Origin: a bacterium
Lineage (GTDB): Bacteria > JAJVIF01 > JAGGVT01
Direction of reading: 5' to 3'
Length of the DNA: 32,489 nucleotides
NCBI GenBank assembly: GCA_021157815.1
Contig: JAGGVT010000093.1
Span: 1-32,489 of the forward strand
Part shown: positions 8,214 to 15,991 of the stretch, piece by piece
How the letters are laid out: each line of letters opens with the position of its first letter
Position numbering within the stretch: position 1 is the stretch's first letter
Made by a program: the position numbers and the translations under genes
Notes under the pieces: model-generated
Told to the model about the DNA's origin: nothing
The model's database searches: none
What the model saw: the letters and a program-made list of their open reading frames with translations, nothing else

Positions 8214-9281
8214 ATGAAATTCACAACAATCACAAAAACTCTGATGCTCACTCTTCTGCTTGTTTTATGCATTAACCAAACAGGCGCTACACAAGCATCA
8301 GCTAAACCGAAAGCCGATGAAATTCGCGGTGTCTGGATGTCCTCCTCATCGTTCGACAGCGATGCAGACAAGGGGTTGGCAGGAATTAGGGAAATGCTCG
8401 ATATGCTTGATTCAATCGGAATCAACAACCTGTACTGTTTCTCAGCTCTGAAATGCCAGCACAACAAGGATTATGATTTCCTGCAGGTGCTGATTGATGA
8501 GGCTCACCCACGAAACATGAAAGTCCATGCAATCTGTTGCCCCGACAACATGTTCCCTGAATGGAAAGAGCAACTGGACAAGCATCCCGAATGGATTGTC
8601 AAAAACATGAACGAGGATAATATCTGGCTGAATTTCCCCGCTGAGGGTGCAAAGGAACTCGCGCTGAGTTTAATCAAGGAAGCGCTGGAGTATGATATCG
8701 ACGGCATCCAACTCGATGGAATCCGCTACCAGACTCACCAGGGATACAGCTACGATGATGTTACCCTGAAGGAATTCAAGGATGAATTCGGCAAAGACCC
8801 GCTTGAACTGAGATGGCTTAACAGCGGAAGCGTTATCTGGTGCGAATGGTGCAGATGGAACGCCGACCGTGTAACAAGTTATGTTCGCGATGTCAAAGCC
8901 ACAATAATAAAGTCCGGCAAGGATATTCCTCTGTCTGTTGCGGTTTTTCCCGATCACGAATCGGCAAAACTTCTCATCGGGCAGGATTGGCAGGCGTGGG
9001 TTGATGAGGGAATCGTCGATATGATTTGCCCCATGCTGTACACGAAAAATCAAAACGTATTTAGAAAATACGCCAAAGCCGCGATTGATCTTGGAAAGGG
9101 CAAATGCATTGTTACCACCGGAATCCAAATCAGCGGGCATAGCCATAGCACACCTGATGAAGTTGTAAGGCAGGTCGCCATTTCGAGAGAGGAAAACGCG
9201 GATGGGATCGTGATTTTCTTTGCGACACAATTTACCGACGAATTTCTCAAAGCGCTAAAAGAAAGTGTTTTTAAGGATTAG
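8214..9281 (+). CDS. Exported GHL10-family glycoside hydrolase-like protein (GHL10-a)
   Basis: The protein is 355 aa. The ORF track begins at 8049 inside GH9-a. The real start is ATG 8214, with GGAG nine bases upstream and an immediate signal peptide (residues 1-~30). The mature part opens EIRGVWMSSSSF, the hallmark of GHL10/DUF187 (YngK-like) TIM-barrels. It continues with a central DIDGIQLDGIRY (161-172) carrying the acidic residues expected in the active site, then a WVDEGIVDMICPMLY strand. Members are predicted to cleave glycans but few are characterised. It starts 13 bp after GH9-a, so the pair is co-expressed. A paralogue lies at 14857. Confidence 0.85.
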   Translation: MKFTTITKTLMLTLLLVLCINQTGATQASAKPKADEIRGVWMSSSSFDSDADKGLAGIREMLDMLDSIGINNLYCFSALKCQHNKDYDFLQVLIDEAHPRNMKVHAICCPDNMFPEWKEQLDKHPEWIVKNMNEDNIWLNFPAEGAKELALSLIKEALEYDIDGIQLDGIRYQTHQGYSYDDVTLKEFKDEFGKDPLELRWLNSGSVIWCEWCRWNADRVTSYVRDVKATIIKSGKDIPLSVAVFPDHESAKLLIGQDWQAWVDEGIVDMICPMLYTKNQNVFRKYAKAAIDLGKGKCIVTTGIQISGHSHSTPDEVVRQVAISREENADGIVIFFATQFTDEFLKALKESVFKD

Positions 9282-9585
9282 TGCTAATACTAATCCGTAG
9301 GGGGCGGGTTTAAAATACGCTCCTACATATTTTACAAATGCATGTGCCGGGTTCATTCAGAGATGGCAGATTGTCATTCTGAACTTGATTCAGAATCTAT
9401 CTTTTTCTGGTAATTGGCAATAAGATGGATTCCGGGTCAAGCCCGGAATGACAATGAATACAATTGCGATCTTCGAGCGGCACCCGATATGGTATTAGGC
9501 TTTAGCCGATTTTTAATAACACCATGCTTTAGCATGATGCTGCTGCAAACTGAGATTATCGCAAATATAACCTGGAGAGTTTATC
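9282..9585. other. 304 bp intergenic gap made of small repeats
   Basis: It holds an imperfect hairpin gtagggggcggg...tacgctcctac (9297-9326), the REP-like copy 9373-9453, a ggcacccgat fragment shared with the 32245 repeat, and a caccatgctttagcatgatgc hairpin (9520-9540). No clear promoter is visible before the transglutaminase-like gene, so read-through from GHL10-a remains possible. Confidence 0.6.
9373..9453. repeat. Dispersed REP-like repeat, copy 2
   Basis: Same halves as 32-106 (gtcattctgaacttgattc ... tcaagcccggaatgac) with a different middle of similar length, in the same orientation. Confidence 0.75.
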
Positions 9586-11178
9586 ATGAAACCAAAATTC
9601 CTCATCGTATTAGCCCTATTCTGCTGCCTCGCGATTACCAGCAGTATTTCAGCTGAGGAAAAAATTGATTGGCAGCCCATCACAATAAAAGTCAACGATG
9701 TCGCAGGGCAATACAACTGGAGCATCAACTGGGATATCTCATTCCACTACAAAAAATTCGATAAAATCCTCCCGGACGGCAACGGCGTTTTCATTAACAG
9801 GCAGATTGACAAAAATTCCTATCTGCCATCCAAACCGCTCATAACCAGAAGCTCAAAAGGCATAGATGAAATCCCCAACGGCGCGAATGTCTCAATGGCA
9901 TCCATGCCGGAAAGCGAGAGAATCCCGGGCAGCGGCGGTGAGATTTACAATGAAAACGACGGCAAAACCGCTCATCAAAGAGACTGGGACGCTCTGGTCA
10001 GCACCAGAGAGATGATCTTCAGGGAAAATGGTGTAACTGATGAAACGCCACTCATGGAAAAAGTCAAACTTATCGCCGACTGGGCGCATAATACCAACAA
10101 AGAAGGACCTGTCTATGAATCCAAACACCCTGTCGATCTCATTTTCTATTCATCATTCTGTGTCGGACGAGCTAATGGATTTGTCGGAATGATGCACACA
10201 ATGGGACTCCCCGCCCGCACTGTCAACATGAACGGGCATTCGGTCGCGGAAGTATTAATAGATGGCAAGTGGCATTACGTGGAGAATTTCACCAGGAAAT
10301 CCGGGAAAAAAGAGGCAGCTACACTTATGTCATGCTCCCTGATGGAATTCTACGGCAATCCGTTTAAATATAAGGAATACACATCGGAATCGCATCTGGC
10401 ATCGCCATATTTCAAATCAAAGGATTTACACAACGGCAGGGGAAACTGGCAGCTTGGCGCATGGTGGCACTGGCATTTCATCCAGTGCGGAAAAGGCGAT
10501 GACATCATGATGCGCAACACGATGAAAAACGGCAGTGGAATCGCCGTAACTCTAAACGGCGCAAACAGCGCCGCGCTTTATCCGAATGCTGAAAACTATT
10601 ACTATAAAGTTATCAAAGGCAATCCGCCTGTCATGACAAACTACCAGAAAGAAACCTGGTATCGAGCCGGGCATAGAGTCTTGCAGGGTGATTGGATTCG
10701 CAAACGCTTCTACATTGGAAATCTCGACGATAAAGAAAATCCGGTTGAGAAGATAACATCGCGATTGTACCTCATGGGCGGCGACACTCAGTCATTCGCA
10801 ATCCCGCCGGTTATTTTCCCGGACGATGCTGACTGGACTCTGAAAATCAACTCGAAAGAATACAAGCTCAAGGATTGCACCAACGACTGGCAACTGGTGA
10901 AGGAATTCGAGCCAACCGCGATGATGCCTGTTATCTACTTTGAATTCCAAATCAACAAAGAGGATTTGAAACAAAACGATTACAATATATTTGAATTTGG
11001 AAGCATTCCATGCGAAAAATACAAAGAGCAACACATTCATGTCATGATATATCCTGAGCCGATGCTGCCATATTTCAATCCATACAAACGGTTCGACAAC
11101 ACACGAAAACAAACGGAATGGCGCATTATCACCGACCAGAAATGGGACTGGTTACAGATAGTTGAATACGCCTGGTAA
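9586..11178 (+). CDS. Exported transglutaminase-like protein
   Basis: The protein is 530 aa with a signal peptide (1-~23). The transglutaminase-like core spans ~155-240. Cys192 sits in SFCVGRANGFVG, followed by GLPAR, the usual motif after the nucleophile helix. His218 lies in NGHSVAEV, and WHYVENF holds Glu233 where the family normally has Asp. The fold is that of papain-like thiol enzymes, acting as proteases, amidases or cross-linkers. The C-terminal ~280 residues are beta-rich and unassigned, with a WWHWHF aromatic cluster at ~293. GGAG lies 8 bases before the ATG. It sits between the two GH9 genes, implying a role on the same extracellular material, perhaps its peptide or protein component. 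Which reaction it performs is unknown. Confidence 0.8.
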   Translation: MKPKFLIVLALFCCLAITSSISAEEKIDWQPITIKVNDVAGQYNWSINWDISFHYKKFDKILPDGNGVFINRQIDKNSYLPSKPLITRSSKGIDEIPNGANVSMASMPESERIPGSGGEIYNENDGKTAHQRDWDALVSTREMIFRENGVTDETPLMEKVKLIADWAHNTNKEGPVYESKHPVDLIFYSSFCVGRANGFVGMMHTMGLPARTVNMNGHSVAEVLIDGKWHYVENFTRKSGKKEAATLMSCSLMEFYGNPFKYKEYTSESHLASPYFKSKDLHNGRGNWQLGAWWHWHFIQCGKGDDIMMRNTMKNGSGIAVTLNGANSAALYPNAENYYYKVIKGNPPVMTNYQKETWYRAGHRVLQGDWIRKRFYIGNLDDKENPVEKITSRLYLMGGDTQSFAIPPVIFPDDADWTLKINSKEYKLKDCTNDWQLVKEFEPTAMMPVIYFEFQINKEDLKQNDYNIFEFGSIPCEKYKEQHIHVMIYPEPMLPYFNPYKRFDNTRKQTEWRIITDQKWDWLQIVEYAW

Positions 11179-11250
11179 ATGGAAATTCCCAAATTAACAT
11201 TGATTAACCAACACGATATCTGCATAATGCTATCTGAAATCAGTACCATG

Positions 11251-11312
11251 CTTTAGCATCATGTTTTAACACCATGCTTTAGCGTGGTGCTTTTGAAAAC
11301 ATGATGCTAAAG
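11251..11312. repeat. Nested hairpin, ctttagcat family
   Basis: Arms ctttagcatcatgtttt (11251-11267) and aaaacatgatgctaaag (11296-11312) are exact complements over 17 bp. They enclose caccatgctttagcgtggtgc (11270-11290), itself a near-perfect hairpin whose sibling lies at 9520-9540. The two therefore flank the transglutaminase-like gene. The stem starts 72 bp after that gene's stop and may act as a terminator. Confidence 0.6.
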
Positions 11313-11359
11313 GAAAAAAATTGAATTGGTCAATGAAATTATTATTCGTTAATCAATCC

Positions 11360-11384
11360 GTCATTCCCGCGAAAGCGGGAATCC
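11360..11384. repeat. REP palindrome gtcattcccgcgaaagcgggaatcc
   Basis: The core attcccgc-gaaa-gcgggaat is a perfect 8 bp stem with a 4-base loop. An identical copy is at 30704-30728. Interrupted copies surround the three ~130 bp elements. Confidence 0.8.
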
Positions 11385-11440
11385 ATTGAAAAATGAGAAA
11401 TGCCAACTCTCCATAAAAGATAATTGGATTCCCGCTTTCG

Positions 11441-11569
11441 GGGCTGTTGAAAAAGCTCTGAATGTAGGGGGTAGGTCTCTGTGCCTACCCTAAATATTGG
11501 TATAAATACAGGGCAACCACGGAGAGTTGCCCCTACGGTCTGGGATATAATGGGCTTTTTCAACAGCCC
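11441..11569. mobile_element. 129 bp inverted-repeat element, copy 1, inserted in a REP
   Basis: Ends gggctgttgaaaaagc / gctttttcaacagccc are exact complements. The interior has two palindromic blocks, gtaggggg...gtgcctaccc and agggcaacc...gttgcccctac. The flanks are gattcccg-ctttcg on the left and ctttcg-cgggaatgac on the right. Removing the element and one ctttcg restores an intact REP palindrome, which is direct evidence for insertion with a 5-6 bp target duplication. Confidence 0.8.
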
Positions 11570-11678
11570 CTTTCGCGGGAATGACGTTTTTTTCGTCACA
11601 CTCTTTGGCGTAGTACTTTATGAAAGCATACTGCTTTTGAAATATTTTATCTGTAACACTCATTTCAGGAGATTCAAA

Positions 11679-13937
11679 ATGAAAGCTCTCAGGTTTGTAA
11701 CAATTACAGCATTATTATTCGCCCTTCTGACAGGCGCTGGACTCGCACAGGACACAACATTCAGCGACTTTTTCGACGAAGATGAAGGCTGGATACTGCG
11801 CGACGATATCCCCGTTTCACTTGGAATAAAAGGGACATCATGGTCAGCCGCGGCATACCAGAACGAAGTGAAACTAAGAATAATCTTCCAAATGGACGCT
11901 CCAGCCACCAAAACGATAAAAACACAACTCAAATTCGACCCGATTTATTTCCTCGTTAAGGGAATGCCTATTTTGATTGACACATCCACCGGAAAGAAAA
12001 AGGAAGTCGATTATGAATACGCGCAGGAGACCATGACGTTGGATGTTGAGGTTGCCAGTTATCCGAAAATACTGGAATTTCATGTAACATCGCGAAAACT
12101 AAGAAATCGCGGCGAACTCTCAATGAATGACAAAATGAAACAGGCGCGAACGATTCGACGAATCCGCCAACAACTCGACACCTGGTCCGAACTCGCCGAT
12201 GGCCAGATAATCGCACAGAAAACTCTCAAGCCGATAATCTGTCACGCCGGATATGATGTCAATAGTGTTAAAACCGCTGTAGTTTGGGCTAACAACTTAA
12301 AGCTAACAGGTCATTTTGAACTGATCGATTGCCTTCACAACAGGCAGCATCCTGCTCCACAACCTGTTGTTTACACGGGAAAGCTAAAGGAAACCGGATT
12401 TCATATCTGGGGCGGCAATAACTACATCGCGGATTTCTCCGATTTCAAAACGCCCGGGTTATATCGGGTAAGGCTGATTGTCGATGAAACAAAAGAGGTT
12501 GTCGATTCGCACACCTTCCCAATCAGGAATGACCACTATCTCGAACTAACGAAAAAAGCCGCGCGATGGTTCCGCTATCAACGTTGCGGAACTGGCGTTC
12601 CCGAATTTCACAAAGCCTGCCACACCGGGGATACGATTGTTAAACTGGATGGCACCCGAGTCGATGTCTCCGGCGGATGGCACGATGCCGGCGATTACGG
12701 CAAATGGATCTGGGGCGGAACAATGGGAATAAACGCACTCACAACTTTCCAGGATGAATTCGACGACATTCTCGATGAGCAACTTGACGGTATGCCCCGG
12801 TTCATCAACGAAGCCGCATGGGAAGCGAATTACTTCTGCAAGTGTTACTGGGATGGCGAGTTTCATGCCTCATTTACACCTGATTTCGAGGACGTCTGCA
12901 CATGGCTGGCAACTCCTGAAAATGAAGCGCCGCGAGTGGTTTATGAATCGGACTGTGTTAAATACGACTACGGAATCACAAAAGAAGCCGCAATCTGCAC
13001 AACAGGCGCGGTTCTCGCAAGAATGGGCAGGCAGCTAATGCCGTACAATAAGAATCTTGCCGATAAATGCATCGAAATCGCGATGGATACATACGAGCGT
13101 TGCAGCAAAATGCTTGCAGACAATCCCAACATCTATTACATTCAATCCGGACTTCTAATCAACAATTTGGAATTTTACGAAATTACCGGCGATGAGAAAT
13201 ATCTCACAGGTGCAAAAGAGAGAGTCAAAGCGATTCTCGATCTTCAGCTTGATGATGGCAGTTTCTACACTGATGCGTCAAAAGAGAAAACAACATTGCG
13301 ACCCGGATATCATTTGCCTGCTCTGTATGAATTTGCCAAACGATACCCGAAAAGTGAACTTACACCCGGAATTGCGAATGCTTTTAGGAAATGGGCGGAT
13401 AACATGATGCAGTACGCCTACCTCTCACCGTTCGGCCAGGTCGGAGGGAAAATGGATGACGGCGCGATTAGAAACATAATGCCCGACACAAACAACGGAA
13501 GATTCGGCGAAACTGCATTCGGTCTTGCAACAGCAGGCCGCTTATGCAAAGAGATTAAATATCTCGAAGTCGCGGAATACCAACTACAATGGATTCTTGG
13601 ATTCAATCCAGCCGATGTCTCCATGATGGCCGATGTCGGTCAAGGTCCCAACTGTTACCACACACGCTATTGCTTTATGAAAGGCTGCGAGGATGGAGTT
13701 GTTCCCGGCGGAATAACTCTCGGAATCTATTCAGGCAAAGGCGAACTGGTGGAACTCGGCGATCTGGATACCAAACAGTGGGTAGTCGCGGATGTCCCTA
13801 TTGACTACCCTATAATCGACACCGATGTCTGGGGATGGACATACGCATACCGAACCAGCGAATACGCCCTCGCAAAAGACGCATCATTCATAAGAGCGGC
13901 ATGCCAGATAATCAAGGGCTATGAAGAACTGAAATAG
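11679..13937 (+). CDS. Exported glycoside hydrolase family 9 (GH9-b)
   Basis: The protein is 752 aa. The ORF track extends to 11481, but that part translates the repeat element. ATG 11679 has AGGAG upstream and opens a signal peptide (1-~23). Architecture copies GH9-a: unassigned region ~33-182, CelD_N Ig-like ~184-280, catalytic barrel ~288-748. GGWHDAGDYGKW is intact (D336, D339). The proton-donor motif reads TSEY (Glu728) rather than SNEY, and the following N-S-A is D-A-S, so the acid site has drifted. GFNP is followed by HTRYCF, replacing the His-His-Arg of GH9-a. More than half of residues look identical to GH9-a by eye, so this is an in-locus duplicate that may have changed specificity. 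The 8-bp tandem array begins 8 bp after its stop. Confidence 0.9.
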   Translation: MKALRFVTITALLFALLTGAGLAQDTTFSDFFDEDEGWILRDDIPVSLGIKGTSWSAAAYQNEVKLRIIFQMDAPATKTIKTQLKFDPIYFLVKGMPILIDTSTGKKKEVDYEYAQETMTLDVEVASYPKILEFHVTSRKLRNRGELSMNDKMKQARTIRRIRQQLDTWSELADGQIIAQKTLKPIICHAGYDVNSVKTAVVWANNLKLTGHFELIDCLHNRQHPAPQPVVYTGKLKETGFHIWGGNNYIADFSDFKTPGLYRVRLIVDETKEVVDSHTFPIRNDHYLELTKKAARWFRYQRCGTGVPEFHKACHTGDTIVKLDGTRVDVSGGWHDAGDYGKWIWGGTMGINALTTFQDEFDDILDEQLDGMPRFINEAAWEANYFCKCYWDGEFHASFTPDFEDVCTWLATPENEAPRVVYESDCVKYDYGITKEAAICTTGAVLARMGRQLMPYNKNLADKCIEIAMDTYERCSKMLADNPNIYYIQSGLLINNLEFYEITGDEKYLTGAKERVKAILDLQLDDGSFYTDASKEKTTLRPGYHLPALYEFAKRYPKSELTPGIANAFRKWADNMMQYAYLSPFGQVGGKMDDGAIRNIMPDTNNGRFGETAFGLATAGRLCKEIKYLEVAEYQLQWILGFNPADVSMMADVGQGPNCYHTRYCFMKGCEDGVVPGGITLGIYSGKGELVELGDLDTKQWVVADVPIDYPIIDTDVWGWTYAYRTSEYALAKDASFIRAACQIIKGYEELK

Positions 13938-13944
13938 GAAAAGA

Positions 13945-14064
13945 AAGTTAGCAGGTTAGTAAGTTAGTAGGTTAGTAAGTTAGCAAGTTAGCAGGTTAGC
14001 AAGTTAGCAGGTTAGCAAGTTAGCAAGTTAGTAAGTTAGCAAGTTAGCAGGTTAGTAAGTTAGT
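13945..14064. repeat. Tandem array of 15 octanucleotides RRGTTAGY
   Basis: I counted fifteen consecutive 8-mers, all aagttagc, aagttagt, aggttagc or aggttagt, in unbroken register, beginning 8 bp after the GH9-b stop. Only the second base (A/G) and the last (C/T) vary. Related arrays lie at 29167-29190 (3 units) and 32325-32475 (opposite strand). There are no spacers of CRISPR type. Confidence 0.9.
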
Positions 14065-14080
14065 AAGTTTAAAAACACTC

Positions 14081-14156
14081 CCCGGGAGCTTCGGCACCCT
14101 TGCCGGAAAACAGGGGGCTTCAGCCCCTTTACGGTTAGGGTGCCGAATCTCCCGGG
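14081..14156. repeat. Long hairpin between GH9-b and the isomerase
   Basis: Arms cccgggagcttcggcaccct (14081-14100) and agggtgccgaatctcccggg (14137-14156) pair with about two mismatches around an inner ggggcttcagcccc hairpin. A second inverted pair, cccggtcatgcc / ggcatgccgggg (14172-14183, 14223-14234), encloses ttacctataaggtaa just before the isomerase ribosome site. These may be repeats, a terminator, or a leader structure. Together with the octamer array they fill the 313 bp gap. Confidence 0.6.
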
Positions 14157-14250
14157 CGGGAAAAACCGTAGCCCGGTCATGCCGTCCCGAACAAAAGCAA
14201 CAATTACCTATAAGGTAAATCAGGCATGCCGGGGAAATTAAGGTGAACTC

Positions 14251-14778
14251 ATGATACCCGACATCAGAAAACCATACGGCGACAAAATAATCCGCAAGCT
14301 AAGCGATATCAAATCGCTGTTCGCCGACCAAAAAGCAGTCGAGGAAATCCTCGCAAAAGATGACCCCGTAATCTATGAAGTTTATGCACTCCCAGTACCA
14401 TCCGATGGCGATAATCTTGTCATAGGCACAACTATTCTCTTCCCCGGCAGAGTCGGCAATGAGTTTTATTTCACAAAAGGGCATTTCCATAACGATCCCG
14501 ATGCCGCCGAATCAATCATGGGACTCGAGGGGAAAGGCCTTGCGCTAATTCAAGACAGAAACGGCAAATTCGAATCACATGAATTGACTCCCTTTAGCCA
14601 TGTATATTCACCACCGGGATTCGGGCACAGAGTAGTGAACGTTTCAGATGAAAATCTCGTCTTCCTGTCAATCTGCAGGGCGGATGTAGGCCACGATTAC
14701 GAAACAATCATGGCGGACAATTTTGCTATGAAAGTTGTAGCAACAGATAAAAACCTGTATAATTACGAGATAATTTAA
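14251..14778 (+). CDS. Cupin-type glucose-6-phosphate isomerase
   Basis: The protein is 175 aa and cytosolic. It interconverts glucose-6-P and fructose-6-P and is the cupin enzyme typical of Euryarchaeota and some bacteria, unrelated to the usual Pgi. The metal site is recognisable: KGHFHNDPDAAE gives H78, H80 and E87, and H126 lies in PPGFGHRVVN. The spacings (2, 7, 39) equal those of the Pyrococcus furiosus enzyme as I recall its ligands (H88, H90, E97, H136). FYFTKGHFH and GTTILFPGRVGN are further family motifs. AAGGTG precedes the ATG. It sits inside the hydrolase locus, upstream of GHL10-b and the transporter, suggesting intake of a glucose-type sugar phosphate. Confidence 0.85.
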   Translation: MIPDIRKPYGDKIIRKLSDIKSLFADQKAVEEILAKDDPVIYEVYALPVPSDGDNLVIGTTILFPGRVGNEFYFTKGHFHNDPDAAESIMGLEGKGLALIQDRNGKFESHELTPFSHVYSPPGFGHRVVNVSDENLVFLSICRADVGHDYETIMADNFAMKVVATDKNLYNYEII

Positions 14779-14856
14779 GATGTATTGCAATTGATAAAAA
14801 ATCGTTAATCCTGATAAATTCGTTGGCTTTCGGGTCACCATAAAAAAGGACTTGTG

Positions 14857-15972
14857 ATGCAGTACAAAGCATTTACCAGAATACTGGCAATCGGGATTAT
14901 ACTCCTGATTTGCTTTCACCCCGCCCAGACAACGGCACAAGAAGAAACTACAAATATAAGGCAATCTGTAATTTCCGCTCGCCAGCATCATTACATTCCC
15001 TCCAGAGAAGCAAGGGCGATATGGGTATCAACCAGCCAATTCTCAAAAGAGAAAGAAAAAGCGCAAATTGAGATGCAAGAGCTTTTCATTAAATATGCGC
15101 AGATCGGAATCACTGACCTCTTCGCTTTTTCGGTGTTGAAATGGCAGCACAAAATGGACTGGGATTTCCTGGATGTCATGCTCAAAGAGGCTCATGCGAG
15201 GAATATCAAAGTCCATCCCTGCATTTGCCCAAGCCACATATATCCCGGATGGGAAAAAACAGTCAAGGAGCATCCCGAATGGCTGATGAAAACCATAAAG
15301 GAAATAAGCCCAAAACTGAATTTAGCCCTTAAGGAAGTACGCGATTTCGTTATCGCTGAAATAGTAACTGCATTGGAATATGACATTGACGGTATCCATC
15401 TGGACGGTATCCGCTTCCAGACCAGCCAGGGATTCAGCTATGATGACGCCACCATTAACGCTTTCAAAAAAGAGTACGGCGTAACACCTCTCGAGCTGAG
15501 ATGGCATAATTGCGGAAGCACCGAATGGTGCGAATGGCTTAGATGGAACGGGAATCATGTAACCACTCTTGTCAGAGGGATTAAGGATTCAATCATTGAG
15601 TCAGGAAAGGATATTCCCCTCTCAGCCGCTGTTTTCCCCGACCACGAATCGGCAAAACTCCTCATCGGTCAGGACTGGAAGGGCTGGGTCGATGAGGGCA
15701 TCATCGATATCATCTGCCCGATGATTTACACAAGCAACCAGGACGTTTTCAGAAAATACACAAAACGCGCTGTTGAGGTCGCTAAAGGAAAATGCCTTGT
15801 TTATCCCGGGATAGCAGTCAGCACATCACATAACAAGAATACTCCTGAAGACGTTGAGGAACAGATAATCATCTCAAGAGAGGAAAACGCTGATGGCGTT
15901 GTTTTCTTCTCCGGCTCAAGCTTCAGTGATTCATTTTTAAATAAACTTAAATCGTATGTATTCAAAAAATAA
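14857..15972 (+). CDS. Exported GHL10-family glycoside hydrolase-like protein (GHL10-b)
   Basis: The protein is 371 aa. ATG 14857 is preferred to GTG 14854 because AAGGA is then six bases upstream. It has a signal peptide (1-~28) and an extra ~20-residue segment before the conserved EARAIWVSTSQF opening. Active-site strand DIDGIHLDGIRF is at 176-187, and a VDEGIIDIICPMIY strand follows. It is clearly paralogous to GHL10-a; the stretch PDHESAKLLIGQDW is identical. It is 78 bp downstream of the isomerase and 19 bp upstream of the symporter, so it probably shares a transcript with the transporter. The substrate is unknown; the family is predicted, rarely proven, to hydrolyse glycans. Confidence 0.85.
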   Translation: MQYKAFTRILAIGIILLICFHPAQTTAQEETTNIRQSVISARQHHYIPSREARAIWVSTSQFSKEKEKAQIEMQELFIKYAQIGITDLFAFSVLKWQHKMDWDFLDVMLKEAHARNIKVHPCICPSHIYPGWEKTVKEHPEWLMKTIKEISPKLNLALKEVRDFVIAEIVTALEYDIDGIHLDGIRFQTSQGFSYDDATINAFKKEYGVTPLELRWHNCGSTEWCEWLRWNGNHVTTLVRGIKDSIIESGKDIPLSAAVFPDHESAKLLIGQDWKGWVDEGIIDIICPMIYTSNQDVFRKYTKRAVEVAKGKCLVYPGIAVSTSHNKNTPEDVEEQIIISREENADGVVFFSGSSFSDSFLNKLKSYVFKK

Positions 15973-15991
15973 AAGCGAGGGTAAACGTTAA

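Larger units (their letters stand above)
11179..11678. other. 500 bp intergenic repeat cluster
   Basis: In order: nested ctttagcat hairpins (11251-11312), an intact REP palindrome (11360-11384), and a second REP split by the 129 bp element (11441-11569). Last comes ~100 bp of unique sequence with a possible promoter TTGGCG-16-CATACT (11605-11632) ahead of GH9-b. No gene is supported here. Confidence 0.7.

Noticed and set aside
11481-11678. 66-codon N-terminal extension of GH9-b in the ORF track
   Set aside because: It translates the 129 bp repeat element and REP flank. ATG 11679 has AGGAG and opens a signal peptide.
13945-14064. Possible CRISPR array
   Set aside because: Units are contiguous 8-mers without unique spacers, and no cas genes are present.
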